Assembly: GCA_013297775.1 (NCBI GenBank)
Contig: JAAFIL010000005.1
Span: 62,001 to 126,000 of the forward strand
Origin: Bacteroidota bacterium
GTDB lineage: Bacteria > Bacteroidota > Bacteroidia > B-17B0 > Aurantibacillaceae
Direction of reading: 5' to 3'
Length of the DNA stretch: 64,000 nt
The notes beneath the pieces are model-generated. The model did not search any database and had not been told where the DNA came from. It saw only the letters and a program-made list of their open reading frames with translations. The position numbers and the translations under genes are program-made. This document shows, one piece after another, positions 27,616 to 36,399 of this stretch (position 1 is the first letter of the stretch; each line of letters starts with the position of its first letter).

Positions 27616-28088
27616 TTTGGACTGCGTTCAATTTCAAAACCAAAATCCATAACCAAAGGCAAAGGATCTACGCGCATGCCTTGTTCAAAGCTAAATTCGT
27701 AATTGCCGCCTTGTGCAAAGCGTACATTTTTTTTTACGGGAACTTTATAATCAAAAATATCGCCTGCCCCGTCGCCCAACCATTCGCCTTTAGAATTGGC
27801 TAATATTAGTTCCATAGTATCGCTCAACACTTTACCATTGGGGTATTTGGTTTTTACAAACAAAAATAAATTGCTATAAGGATAAGCATCGGCATGGCGC
27901 AGCATTAAGTATATATCATGCAAATTGGTGCTATCGCTAACGTTTACTTTAAACACCACTTTATTTTTTGCCGACCATTCGTTTTCAGCAAAGGTTTCGT
28001 ATTTACTAAATACGGTGTTGTTTTTGCAAGCATTTAAAAGCAATAGCATTAAGCCAACACTTAACCATTTAGCTTCCTTTTTTATCAT
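27612..28088 (-). CDS. gldH: gliding motility lipoprotein GldH
   Basis: 158 residues from the ATG at 28088. This start gives a proper lipoprotein signal peptide, 'MIKKEAKWLSVGLMLLLLNACK', with the lipobox LNAC; a longer frame upstream lies inside the ricT gene in another phase and has no signal. The mature part has the GldH pattern: 'FSKYETFAENEWSAKNKVVFKVNV', 'LMLRHADAYPYSNLFLFVKTKYPNG', 'GEWLGDGAGDIFDYKVP' and 'FAQGGNYEFSFEQGMR'. GldH is needed for gliding and T9SS function in Flavobacterium johnsoniae. It follows the RicT gene with a 20-bp overlap, the usual Bacteroidota order. Confidence 0.9.
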   Translation of the reverse strand: MIKKEAKWLSVGLMLLLLNACKNNTVFSKYETFAENEWSAKNKVVFKVNVSDSTNLHDIYLMLRHADAYPYSNLFLFVKTKYPNGKVLSDTMELILANSKGEWLGDGAGDIFDYKVPVKKNVRFAQGGNYEFSFEQGMRVDPLPLVMDFGFEIERSPN

Positions 28089-29481
28089 TGTTAGGATTAG
28101 GTCGGTTAGAGTTATTTTTTTTACCATGCGATGGCCGTTTAAACGGTGGCTTTTTTTGTTGAGTAGCTCCTCCTTCGCCGCCTTGCTTTTGCGGAGGTTT
28201 GGAGTGTTGCGGCTTTTGCGAATTGAGTTTAGGCTCGCCTTGTTTTGTTGGCAAAGCTCCGGTTTGGGTTTTTGGCCGTTGCTTATCTCCTTGTTTTTGC
28301 GCGCCCACTTGCCCGCCACGTTTTTGTTGCGGTCGGTTGTTGCTGTTGCGCCCTCTGCCGCTTTTATCAAAACGTGTTAAACTATCTTGCCCTACTACGT
28401 TTTCAAAATTAGGTTCTTTTACAATTTCTTTTTTAGTGGTGTAAAGTAGTTTTCCTTCTACACTTTCGGGCAATTGATTGGCTTGGTTAAGTGCCATTAC
28501 TTCTTTTACACGCTCTATGGATAAAGGTAAAAATACGTCGGGTTCTTTACGGTAAGCAAACCACATGATGCGTTTAAATATATCGGTTTTTACCAAAAAG
28601 GCATCTCCCTTCTCGCTATTTAACCGTTTATTATCCATTTCTGGAAATTCTTTTAGGGCATCTACATAGCTATCTAACTCGTAATTGAGGCAGCATTTTA
28701 ATTTGCCACATTGCCCCGCCAGTTTCATGGGGTTAAGCGATAGTTGTTGGTATCTGGCCGCACTGGTGCTTACGGTACGGTAGTCGGTTAACCAAGTACT
28801 ACAGCATAACTCGCGTCCGCAGGCACCAATGCCTCCTAAGCGCGAGGCTTCTTGGCGCGCCCCAATTTGTCGCATTTCAATACGCACTTTAAACTCATCG
28901 GCTAGTTTTTTAATTAATTCTCTAAAATCAACCCGCTCATCGGCGGTGTAATAAAAAATAGCTTTCGACTTGTCGCCTTGGTACTCTACATCGCTTAGTT
29001 TCATTTGCAAGCCTAACTCCAAAGCAATTGTACGCGCTCGGTACATGGTATCCACCTCTAAATTTTGAGCTTCTTTCCATTTATCCACATCGCTTTGTTT
29101 CGCTTTTCGGTAAACTTTGCGCACTTCTTCGCTATCAAAATTTACATTCTTCTTTTTCATTTGTAAGCGCACCAATTCGCCAGTAAGCGAAACTACACCC
29201 ACATCGTGACCCGGACTTGCTTCCACGGCAACTACATCGCCCACATTTAAGGTTAATGCGTTTACATTCCTAAAAAAATCTTTTCTCGAATTTTTAAAAC
29301 GAATTTCAATAATATCAAACGCTTGTTGACCACCAGGTAAACTCATGTTTCCTAACCAGTCGAATACATTTAATTTATTGCAGCCGCCTGTTCCGCAAGA
29401 GCCATTGTTATTGCATCCTGCCGGAATTGAGCCTTTTTCGTTACTACAGCCACGTCCGCTGCTACATCCACTACATCCCAT
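28069..29481 (-). CDS. RicT/PSP1 family iron-sulfur protein
   Basis: 470 residues from the ATG at 29481, where the typical Bacteroidota start 'MGCSGCSSGRGC' begins. It has a cysteine-rich N-terminus (also 'NGSCGTGGCNKLNVFDWLGNM'), a PSP1 core, and the two conserved cysteine clusters 'GACGRELCCSTWL' and 'CGKLKCCLNYELD' that bind an [Fe-S] cluster in RicT of Bacillus, where RicT takes part in RNA processing control. The last ~120 residues are a low-complexity basic tail rich in K, Q, P, G and N ('QKRGGQVGAQKQGDKQRPKT'), possibly RNA-binding. gldH overlaps the 3' end. Confidence 0.87.
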   Translation of the reverse strand: MGCSGCSSGRGCSNEKGSIPAGCNNNGSCGTGGCNKLNVFDWLGNMSLPGGQQAFDIIEIRFKNSRKDFFRNVNALTLNVGDVVAVEASPGHDVGVVSLTGELVRLQMKKKNVNFDSEEVRKVYRKAKQSDVDKWKEAQNLEVDTMYRARTIALELGLQMKLSDVEYQGDKSKAIFYYTADERVDFRELIKKLADEFKVRIEMRQIGARQEASRLGGIGACGRELCCSTWLTDYRTVSTSAARYQQLSLNPMKLAGQCGKLKCCLNYELDSYVDALKEFPEMDNKRLNSEKGDAFLVKTDIFKRIMWFAYRKEPDVFLPLSIERVKEVMALNQANQLPESVEGKLLYTTKKEIVKEPNFENVVGQDSLTRFDKSGRGRNSNNRPQQKRGGQVGAQKQGDKQRPKTQTGALPTKQGEPKLNSQKPQHSKPPQKQGGEGGATQQKKPPFKRPSHGKKNNSNRPNPNNDKKGS

Positions 29482-29651
29482 ATTAAGTTCAAAATAAACA
29501 CCTAAGTTAACCATTAAAAGCAGTTTTTCAATGCTTTTGTTCGAATACAAAAATTTTTCCTTTTCTGAGTTTAACATTTTAATTCAAATCCAATCTTTCA
29601 TTTATATACTTTATTTTATTATGTTTACAAAAGCATCCATAAATAAAATTT

Positions 29652-30581
29652 ATGAATTACACCCTTCACCAACTGCAAGTATTTGTTAAAGTAGTACAAA
29701 CCAAAAGTATTACTAAAGCTGCTGAGGAGTTACACATGACGCAACCAGCCGTTTCTATTCAGTTAAAAAATTTACAAGATCAATTTGAAGTGGCCTTAAC
29801 TGAGGTTATTGGTCGTCAATTGTATGTTACTCAATTTGGAAAAGAGATACACCAAATGGCTATTCGTATATTAAACGAAGTGCAAGCCATTGATTATAAA
29901 ACTCGCGCCTATAAAGGACAGATGGCGGGGCGTTTAACCATTTCGGTAGTTTCGACGGGGAAATATGTAATGCCTTATTTTTTAAGTGATTTTTTAAAAG
30001 AACACGAAGCCGTAGATTTAGGAATGGATGTAACCAATAAATCAATGGTGATTAATAATTTGCAACGCAACGAAGTAGATTTTGCTTTGGTTTCGGTGTT
30101 GCCAACAGGGCTAAATATTGAGTCGGAGCGGTTGCTCGAAAATGCCTTGTATGTAGTAGGCAATAATCAAAGTAAGTGGAAGGGGACACAAGTATCGAAA
30201 GAAGAGTTACAGGTTCTTCCATTTATTTACCGTGAGGAAGGCTCGGGAACACGACAAATAATGGAACAATACTTTTTAAAGCGAAACATTAAGTTGCGCA
30301 AAAAAATGGAGCTAACCTCCAATGAGGCCGTTAAACAAGCTATTATTGCGGGTTTAGGGTATTCGGCCATGCCGTTAATTGGTATTCGGAATGAATTATT
30401 AAAAGGAGATTTAAAAATTTTACCCGTACAAGGGTTTCCTATCCAATCGCAGTGGCAACTTATTTGGATGAAGGGTAAAAAATTATCGCCCATTGCACAA
30501 GCTTACCTTACGCATTTAAAAACAAATAAAGCAGCTATATTGGCGCATCATTTTAGTTGGATAGAAAAGGTAAAAGTGTAA
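29652..30581 (+). CDS. LysR family transcriptional regulator
   Basis: A 309-residue regulator with an N-terminal winged helix-turn-helix ('YTLHQLQVFVKVVQTKSITKAAEEL', 'MTQPAVSIQLKNLQDQFEV') and a C-terminal type 2 periplasmic-binding-like effector domain ('GRLTISVVSTGKYVMPYFLSDFL', 'YREEGSGTRQIMEQYF'). 'EGSGTR' resembles CysB/CbbR-like anion or cofactor-binding loops. It is divergent from ricT across 170 bp and is followed 34 bp later by prfB. Its target and effector cannot be told from the window. Confidence 0.9.
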   Translation: MNYTLHQLQVFVKVVQTKSITKAAEELHMTQPAVSIQLKNLQDQFEVALTEVIGRQLYVTQFGKEIHQMAIRILNEVQAIDYKTRAYKGQMAGRLTISVVSTGKYVMPYFLSDFLKEHEAVDLGMDVTNKSMVINNLQRNEVDFALVSVLPTGLNIESERLLENALYVVGNNQSKWKGTQVSKEELQVLPFIYREEGSGTRQIMEQYFLKRNIKLRKKMELTSNEAVKQAIIAGLGYSAMPLIGIRNELLKGDLKILPVQGFPIQSQWQLIWMKGKKLSPIAQAYLTHLKTNKAAILAHHFSWIEKVKV

Positions 30582-30601
30582 GAGCGAACCAAAAAAAAGT
30601 T

Positions 30602-30609
30602 TATTTTTG
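30602..30609 (+). promoter_or_regulatory. TAnnTTTG -7 box for prfB
   Basis: TATTTTTG, 6 bp before the prfB ATG, implies a leader of about three nucleotides if transcription starts where it does for the SRP RNA promoter at 36.26 kb. Confidence 0.4.
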
Positions 30610-30615
30610 CCAATT

Positions 30616-31705
30616 ATGTTTACTACCGATCAATTAAAAGACGTTTTAGATCGCCATGAGGCGTTGAGGGGGTTTCTTTGACTACGACCGTAAGAAAGGC
30701 GAGTTAGAGCAACTCGAAGAAAAAACCATAGACCCTAATTTTTGGAATGACCCTAAGCGAGCCGAACAAGTTTTAAACGAGGTCAAATCAAAAAAAACGT
30801 GGATTTCGGCCTACGATGAATTAACCCGCCACATAGAAGACTTAACAACGTTATACGATTTTTTTAAGTCGGGAGATGCCACCGAAGCCGAAACGCAAGA
30901 GCAATTTGAAAGCACGTTCAAATTATTAGAAAACATTGAGTTTAAAAACATGTTACGCAGCGATGAGGATAAACTCAATTGTGTGTTACAGATTAATGCA
31001 GGGGCAGGCGGCACCGAAAGTTGCGACTGGGCCAGTATTTTAATGCGCATGTATTTAATGTGGGCCGAGAAACAAGGCTTTAAAGTGAGTGAGTTAGACT
31101 ATAATCAGGGCGATGTGGCAGGTATAAAATCGGTATCACTTCAAATAGAAGGGGAGTTTGCGTATGGATATTTAAAAGGCGAAAATGGAGTTCACCGCTT
31201 GGTGCGCATTAGCCCGTTTGATGCTAATGCCAAACGTCACACCAGTTTTGCTTCGGTTTATGTATATCCGATTGTAGATGATACCATTGAAATTGATATT
31301 AAACCTGCTGACTTAGAAGTGAGTACTTCGCGTAGTGGCGGCGCGGGCGGGCAAAATGTAAACAAGGTAGAAACCAAAGTACAAATGCTACACAAGCCTT
31401 CGGGTATTGTGGTGGTTTGCCAAATCGAACGCTCGCAACATGGTAACCGCGAGCGCGCTTTACAAATGTTACGCTCGCAATTGTACGAATTAGAAATGCG
31501 TAAACGCAACGAAACACGCCAAGCTGTTGAAGAAGGTAAAATGAAAATTGAATGGGGTTCGCAAATACGCAGCTATGTTTTACATCCTTATAAAATGGTT
31601 AACGACCACCGCACCGAATTAAAAATCACCAACGCAGAAGCCGTGTTAGATGGGGATTTGGATGCCTTGATTAAAAATTATTTAATGAGTACATCAGGGC
31701 AATAA
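30616..31705 (+). CDS. prfB: peptide chain release factor 2 with programmed +1 frameshift
   Basis: The gene starts with ATG at 30616 and codes 21 residues up to an in-frame TGA at 30679-30681. The site reads AGG GGG TTT CTT TGA C: an SD-like AGGGGG, a slippery CTT and a UGA with following C, the classical prfB autoregulation signal. A +1 shift at CTT-T continues as '[11 protein letters not shown]' to the stop at 31705, giving a protein of about 362 residues. The catalytic '[13 protein letters not shown]' (GGQ) and the recognition motif 'SPF' in '[13 protein letters not shown]' are present. RF2 reads UAA and UGA; low RF2 slows termination and favours the shift. No gene problem: the full length needs the frameshift. 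Confidence 0.95.
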
Positions 31706-31750
31706 ACCCATCCCTTAACTTATGGATAGTTTTTATTAACCCATTTGGGG

Positions 31751-32590
31751 TTACCGTTTGGCCGATAAGATGAGCCACTCATCTGTAACACCTCTTCCTT
31801 CTAAGAAAATTTGATACTTTGTTTCGAGCGATAATTTTTCAACTTCGGGGTATTTATAATTTTTAGCTTTATAAACATCGCTGACGCTACTTATTATTTG
31901 CAGTGTATGCGTGTTTGCAAATAACGTTTCCAAATCGGTTGAAATATTAATATTTACGAAATCGTGCGTTTCAATAATCAAATCGGTGTTTACTAAATTA
32001 CCAATATTACTTGCATTAAATAAAAACCGTTCAAAGCCTTCGCAATCGCTAATAATTAAAGAGTTAGAGCTAAACTTAAAATGGGCTAAGGTATCGGCCG
32101 TACATTTTTTTTCAACAACTATCCTATCGCTAACGCCGTTTTCTTTTGCCATGTTTTGCGTGAGTTCTAACGCCTCGGCATCAATATCAAACGCATATAT
32201 TTTAGCTTCCTTAATTTTTAAAGCCAATCCAACGGCATAATATCCTTCTGCACACCCAATGTCTAAAATTTGATCGTACTTCTTATCAATGGCGTTTTGA
32301 AAAACCGTGTGTAATTCTGCTTCATAACTTCCTATTAATTTTGAGTATAAGCTACTGCTTTTAGAGCGTAAAGTAGGGTACTTTAATCCTTTAAAAGGAC
32401 CATTTAAAACAACTTGATTAGTAAATAAATTGACAAGAGTATTTCCAGTAGCGTCTTCTACTCTTTTTTGCTCTATCAACCGCCGTTGATGAACTATTTT
32501 CCATACGCCTATAGATACTTTTTTAACCAAATTTCCAATCCAATCTATTTTTAGTAAACCTATAATTAGACGTTTAAGTATTTTCTTCAT
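31751..32590 (-). CDS. FkbM-like SAM methyltransferase
   Basis: A 279-residue protein with a hydrophobic basic N-terminus and a class I methyltransferase core: 'DQILDIGCAEGYYAVGLAL' (motif I), 'IYAFDIDAEALELTQNMAKENG' (acidic residue binding SAM ribose) and 'SLIISDCEGFERFLF', typical of FkbM-type O-methyltransferases on glycans. It lies alone, convergent with prfB, downstream of the unassigned 480-residue protein. The acceptor may be a surface glycan, given the glycosyltransferase a few kb away, but this is guesswork. Confidence 0.75.
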   Translation of the reverse strand: MKKILKRLIIGLLKIDWIGNLVKKVSIGVWKIVHQRRLIEQKRVEDATGNTLVNLFTNQVVLNGPFKGLKYPTLRSKSSSLYSKLIGSYEAELHTVFQNAIDKKYDQILDIGCAEGYYAVGLALKIKEAKIYAFDIDAEALELTQNMAKENGVSDRIVVEKKCTADTLAHFKFSSNSLIISDCEGFERFLFNASNIGNLVNTDLIIETHDFVNINISTDLETLFANTHTLQIISSVSDVYKAKNYKYPEVEKLSLETKYQIFLEGRGVTDEWLILSAKR

Positions 32591-32683
32591 CTTTGTTTAA
32601 AATAACTGCCCAACAAAGCTATAAAAATAGTATCACGTATGTTCAGAATTTTTATGTCTATTTTCCCTTTTGTAAGAGATAAG

Positions 32684-34126
32684 TTAAACATCTAGTATCA
32701 TCCAAAATACATCGTAAAAACCTTGGTCGAGTATGGCCATGGCTAAAGGGAAACAATTTGCGCTATGCGCCCAGTTTACACGACCCGCTTTTGTTTTTCG
32801 GATAACCAGAGCATGAGCCCCTGCGCTGTAATGAAACAAGTCTTTATTAAATTTGGATTGGATAACTTCAGGGATATCGTAGTTTTTTTTAACATAAGTG
32901 CGCATGTCGGCATACTCTTTATAGGTGGTGTACTCAGGCATATTTGCCAGCGCAGCTACTTCGTTATTGCGGGTTGCAATGGCTCGGGCATTTAAGTTGG
33001 AGGCAGAGTAAGCGTCGGGTTCGGCACACCATTGCCACCAAATAAGTAAATTACGGTCTATCTCTTTTAAATGGTATTGTGTAATGGCCCGCGATGCCCG
33101 CAACCCATCTACGTGTTCGCTATTGCCACTGCAATTGGCATACTCAATGGCCATAAAACAAGCCATCGGAAAATTCTCTTCGAGGCGGGCACATAAGGTA
33201 CTTGTGTTCGAGGGTGTTGGATCGCCTTTGCGTAAATGGCCTTTTAAATATTTTTCGTAATATTTAGGGATGTTAGCCTCTATGTTATCTAAGGCTTTTA
33301 AAATACGAACTTCTAGCTCGTTTATCATTTTAGTTATCTTGGGTTCATACAGCAATGTAAACTCTTCTTCGACCGAATTTAAGCATTGTTGTAAATCAAA
33401 ATTTGCACCTTCTTTTTTTTCTTTACGCAAGCGGTGTTTTAATCCTATAATTTTAGCCGCCTCTTGAACTAAATAAATCATTTCGTAGCCTTTGTTAATA
33501 AGCGGCCCGGGCGCACCAGCGTAGTGATTGTAAATGGCATCTAAAATATTTCGTGCCGGATCGGTTTTTGTGAAGGCTTCGTAATACGCTACTATATCTT
33601 TATCCAAATTATCCGAAGATTTTAATAATGTATCGCGGGCATCCGTTTTGTAACGTTGATCCGATTTATTTAATTGTTCGAGGTAATAATTTCGATGATC
33701 TAGTTGCGTAAGGATATCGGTTTCGTTGGCTGCAAGGATGGCCGTTACTGTATTGTAATCAATTTGAGTGGTAAGGTTTTCAAATCCTCTCTTCATATCT
33801 CCACTAAGCTCATCTATTTTTTTATCTATAACTGCTAACTGTTTCATCACTTCTTTATGTTCGCTTTCGCCAAACAAGCCAAAGCTATCGGCTACTGAGC
33901 AACCCACACTTAAAACACTCATTACGTTGGAGGCTGTTTTAAAAAACGATTTATTATCGGCCATAAATGTTTTTACCGCCCCTTTTGTAGAGGCACTTTT
34001 AGCCCACTTCGAACTCAACTCTTCGGCTTTTTTGGCGGCATCTTTAAGGTCTTTAACCGCCGCAGTTGGATTAAAATCTGTCATGTTATCTGGTTTTAAG
34101 TTTGAAATATAAGCAATTATCTTCAA
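32684..34126 (-). CDS. predicted helical protein of unknown function
   Basis: I do not recognise the family. The protein is 480 residues (or 466 from a second ATG at 34084, 'MTDFNPTAAVKDLKDAAKK'). The first 90 residues are helical with a hydrophobic stretch 'TASNVMSVLSVGCSVADSFGLFG'. A coiled-coil-like helix then follows: 'HKEVMKQLAVIDKKIDELSGDMKRGFENL'-type heptads (positions about 90-120). The remainder is mainly helical with several tryptophans near the end ('LLIWWQWCAEPDAY', 'FYDVFWMILDV'). No signal peptide, no catalytic motif. The layout, one hydrophobic hairpin-like segment in a helical bundle, is reminiscent of alpha-pore-forming toxins, but that is only a structural analogy. A large inverted repeat lies directly upstream. 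Confidence 0.6.
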   Translation of the reverse strand: MKIIAYISNLKPDNMTDFNPTAAVKDLKDAAKKAEELSSKWAKSASTKGAVKTFMADNKSFFKTASNVMSVLSVGCSVADSFGLFGESEHKEVMKQLAVIDKKIDELSGDMKRGFENLTTQIDYNTVTAILAANETDILTQLDHRNYYLEQLNKSDQRYKTDARDTLLKSSDNLDKDIVAYYEAFTKTDPARNILDAIYNHYAGAPGPLINKGYEMIYLVQEAAKIIGLKHRLRKEKKEGANFDLQQCLNSVEEEFTLLYEPKITKMINELEVRILKALDNIEANIPKYYEKYLKGHLRKGDPTPSNTSTLCARLEENFPMACFMAIEYANCSGNSEHVDGLRASRAITQYHLKEIDRNLLIWWQWCAEPDAYSASNLNARAIATRNNEVAALANMPEYTTYKEYADMRTYVKKNYDIPEVIQSKFNKDLFHYSAGAHALVIRKTKAGRVNWAHSANCFPLAMAILDQGFYDVFWMILDV

Positions 34127-34205
34127 CTGAGATTTTAAGAGAGACGTTCTTTAGAATAAAATGGCTCATTCCATTTATACATGTGCAATTGGTGTAATGT
34201 GCTGA

Positions 34206-34533
34206 TACCAACATCATTTCTAAAAGATACGTTGACCCAGTTTCTTTTTCTCTTATACTTCCTCAAAAATTATACCCGTAGGCCATACTACGCCTATAAT
34301 CCGAGATTATGCAATAGAAATCTATTACGAGCCGAAATCCCTTCAAAACAGGACACTTCGTCACTTTTTCTTCTTCACCATAGCAGCACTATGCCTCAGT
34401 CGAAAAAGTACCTGTTTTATTGAGCTTTCGCCTCTCACTACGATTCTTATTGCATAATCTCGGATAATTTTTTCGTCGCCTAAAAGAAAAATAATTCTGG
34501 TTCAACTTATATCTTTTAGAACCGATATTGGTA
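34206..34533. repeat. large imperfect inverted repeat (about 330 bp hairpin)
   Basis: The two halves are reverse complements over most of their length. Outer ends are TACCAACATC and GATATTGGTA. Next come TTCTAAAAGATA and TATCTTTTAGAA, then an 18-bp perfect match, ATCCGAGATTATGCAATA at 34299-34316 against its complement at 34448-34465, then AACAGG and CCTGTT, and at the centre CATAG-CAGCA-CTATG (34379-34393). Pieces of the same sequence recur near 47.33-47.62 kb and, more degraded, at 39.0-39.1 kb. This looks like a MITE-like or structured RNA element. The rest of the 34127-34623 gap holds nothing recognisable. Confidence 0.8.
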
Positions 34534-34623
34534 TGAAAGGTATATTCCTGAAAAATGCTTGGTAAAAACACCAAATCTCTTAATTGTATTGGCTTTGAAG
34601 ATAGGTTAATGAAAAGCGTTTTC

Positions 34624-35208
34624 TTACAGCGTTAAAAATCCGATTAAGGATAATAAATTGACGAGTGCCATTACTTTTAGGGAATAACTTTTTTGATTTT
34701 GATTGTATAAGGTTAATACAAACGTAAACACCAAAACAAAAAATGATAGAAACAAAATGGGTTCTGTTTCAATAATGGAGTAGCTTTTGTTAGAGTTGGG
34801 TAAGTGACAAATTAGATCGCGCTGCATAATAAAATCTTTTCCAATCTCGAATGGTGTGTTTACCTCGGGGGGGCTTATAAAATCGTTGACACGTACCGAA
34901 TAAACGCCATTAATTTGTAGGGTAGAAATGGCGCGTAATCCATGTTGAGAAGCATCGCCATAATTGACCTTACACGAAAACACGGTGTGAGGCGTATTGG
35001 TTGTAATAAAAAAATAACAAAGTAATAATTCTAAATAAATAAACACGGCTATAACATTAAACGTATTGCAAACCGTGTAAACCGAACTTTTGCGAAAGGC
35101 CATTTGTGTTCGGACTTCGCGTTCTTGTTTTCTTAAAACCAAAGTTGCCACGTATTCGGGGCTAAGCGGAATGCGCGGGGGGCGTTTACGTTTTGGCTCC
35201 TGTGGCAT
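34624..35208 (-). CDS. hypothetical membrane protein
   Basis: A 194-residue protein with a basic, proline-rich N-terminus ('MPQEPKRKRPPRIPLSPEY'), one membrane helix near residues 47-70 ('NVIAVFIYLELLLCYFFIT'), an extracytoplasmic stretch with a cysteine pair and two adjacent helices at the C-terminus ('EPILFLSFFVLVFTFVLTLY', 'VMALVNLLSLIGFLTL'). I do not recognise the family. The start is 12 bp behind the glycosyltransferase stop, so the two probably form one transcript and the protein may be a membrane partner of that enzyme. Confidence 0.65.
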   Translation of the reverse strand: MPQEPKRKRPPRIPLSPEYVATLVLRKQEREVRTQMAFRKSSVYTVCNTFNVIAVFIYLELLLCYFFITTNTPHTVFSCKVNYGDASQHGLRAISTLQINGVYSVRVNDFISPPEVNTPFEIGKDFIMQRDLICHLPNSNKSYSIIETEPILFLSFFVLVFTFVLTLYNQNQKSYSLKVMALVNLLSLIGFLTL

Positions 35209-35220
35209 TGGCTATTTTAA

Positions 35221-36183
35221 TTACGATTTAATATTCAACGTTTCATCGAGTAAATATTGGTTGCGCACGGGGCTATTGCGTAAAATTAACTCGCCAATAA
35301 ACCCTGCTAAAAATAACATTGTTCCCAAAACCATACAAGTTAACGAAATGTAAAACGAGGGTCGTTCGGTAATAAGCCTTGCCGAGTGATGCGAGAATAC
35401 AGCCACTAATTTATAAATGCCTAAATAGGCTGCAAAGCCAAAGCCCAATAAAAACAAGAGGGTGCCTAATAACCCAAAAATGTGCATGGGGCGTTTTCCA
35501 AATTTGGAAATAAAGGTGATGGTTAATAAATCTAAGAAACCGTTTATAAAGCGAGTCCAACCAAACTTGCTAACGCCATATTTACGCGCTTGGTGTTGCA
35601 CTACTTTTTCGCCAATGTTAGAGAACCCAGCGGCTTTAGCCATTACTGGAATAAACCGGTGCATTTCGCCATATACTTCTATGCTTTTTACAACGCGTAA
35701 GCGGTAAGCTTTTAAACCACAATTCATGTCGTGTAGTGGAATGCCACTCATTTTGCGGTTGGTCCAGTTATAAAGTTTAGAAGGTAAATTTTTGGTAAAG
35801 GCATTATCGTAACGTTTTTTCTTCCAGCCGCTCACCAAGTCGTAGCCGCCTTGTGTAACCATTTGGTAAAGTTCGGGTATTTCATCGGGCGAGTCTTGCA
35901 AATCGGCATCCATTGTAATTACAACTTGGCCTCTGGCGGCTTCGAACCCCACGTGTAAGGCTGGCGATTTGCCGTAGTTGCGCCGAAAGCGTAAAGCTTT
36001 TACGTTGGCATCTTTTTGAGCTAAATGGCCGATAACTTCCCAACTAGCGTCTTTACTGCCATCATCTACAAAAATAATTTCGTAACTATACCCGTGGGTT
36101 ACCATAACACGGTTTATCCAGGCATGCAACTCTGGCAAAGACTCTGCTTCGTTAAAAAGCGGGATAACAATTGAAATATCCAT
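35221..36183 (-). CDS. GT2 family polyprenol-type glycosyltransferase
   Basis: A 320-residue protein with an N-terminal GT-A domain: 'ISIVIPLFNEAESLPEL', 'IIFVDDGSKDASWEV' and the metal-binding 'TMDADLQDSPDEIPEL'. The C-terminal part has two membrane helices (about 235-262 and 272-296), as in DPM1/GtrB/ArnC-type enzymes that load a sugar onto a polyprenyl phosphate at the inner membrane face. 'QHQARKYGVSKFGWTRF' is the conserved amphipathic region before the helices. The donor sugar cannot be assigned. The gene is divergent from the SRP RNA and leads the 194-residue membrane protein gene. Confidence 0.88.
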   Translation of the reverse strand: MDISIVIPLFNEAESLPELHAWINRVMVTHGYSYEIIFVDDGSKDASWEVIGHLAQKDANVKALRFRRNYGKSPALHVGFEAARGQVVITMDADLQDSPDEIPELYQMVTQGGYDLVSGWKKKRYDNAFTKNLPSKLYNWTNRKMSGIPLHDMNCGLKAYRLRVVKSIEVYGEMHRFIPVMAKAAGFSNIGEKVVQHQARKYGVSKFGWTRFINGFLDLLTITFISKFGKRPMHIFGLLGTLLFLLGFGFAAYLGIYKLVAVFSHHSARLITERPSFYISLTCMVLGTMLFLAGFIGELILRNSPVRNQYLLDETLNIKS

Positions 36184-36255
36184 ATTGGCTGCGCTAAGAA
36201 CGCATTTAATTCTCTACAAATTTTACGATTTTTCTTTAGTTTTTAAAATAATTGT

Positions 36256-36263
36256 TAATTTTG
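36256..36263 (+). promoter_or_regulatory. TAnnTTTG -7 box for SRP RNA
   Basis: TAATTTTG lies immediately upstream of the SRP RNA. The RNA's terminal stem begins 4 bp after the G of the box, which calibrates the distance from box to start in this genome. Confidence 0.65.
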
Positions 36264-36266
36264 CGC

Positions 36267-36364
36267 GGGGTAAGTCTTTCACGACCAGCTCCTGCTGAAT
36301 CCCCCAGGCTGGGAACGGAGCAAGGGTAGGCGGTTGTAGCGGTGCGATGAAAGTAGCTTACCCC
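36267..36364 (+). ncRNA. ffs: small signal recognition particle RNA (4.5S type)
   Basis: About 98 nt. The ends pair as a terminal stem, GGGGTAAG with CTTACCCC, extended by 'TCTTTCA' and 'TGAAAGT'. The central domain contains CCTGCTGAATCCCCCAGG and the hallmark GGGAACGGAGCAAGGGTA, the conserved loops that bind the Ffh M domain. The run CCCCTTTTTT at 36361-36370 forms the terminator. The RNA is part of the signal recognition particle that targets nascent membrane proteins. It sits between a divergent glycosyltransferase gene and the transaldolase gene. Confidence 0.92.
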
Positions 36365-36399
36365 TTTTTTATTAGAGTGAATACATAAAATAAATTACC

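Noticed and set aside
28089-28370. N-terminal extension of the gldH frame
   Set aside because: It would remove the lipoprotein signal from the N-terminus and runs antiphase inside the ricT low-complexity tail; ATG at 28088 gives the proper lipoprotein.
30616-30681. prfB as a pseudogene because of the in-frame TGA
   Set aside because: The TGA is the programmed frameshift site, and the rest of the gene is intact with GGQ and SPF motifs.
34181-34574. Short frames in the hairpin repeat
   Set aside because: They lie in the two arms of an inverted repeat and have no promoter or family likeness.
36371-36399. Riboswitch ahead of the transaldolase gene
   Set aside because: The structured sequence upstream is the SRP RNA itself; only 29 bp separate it from the gene.
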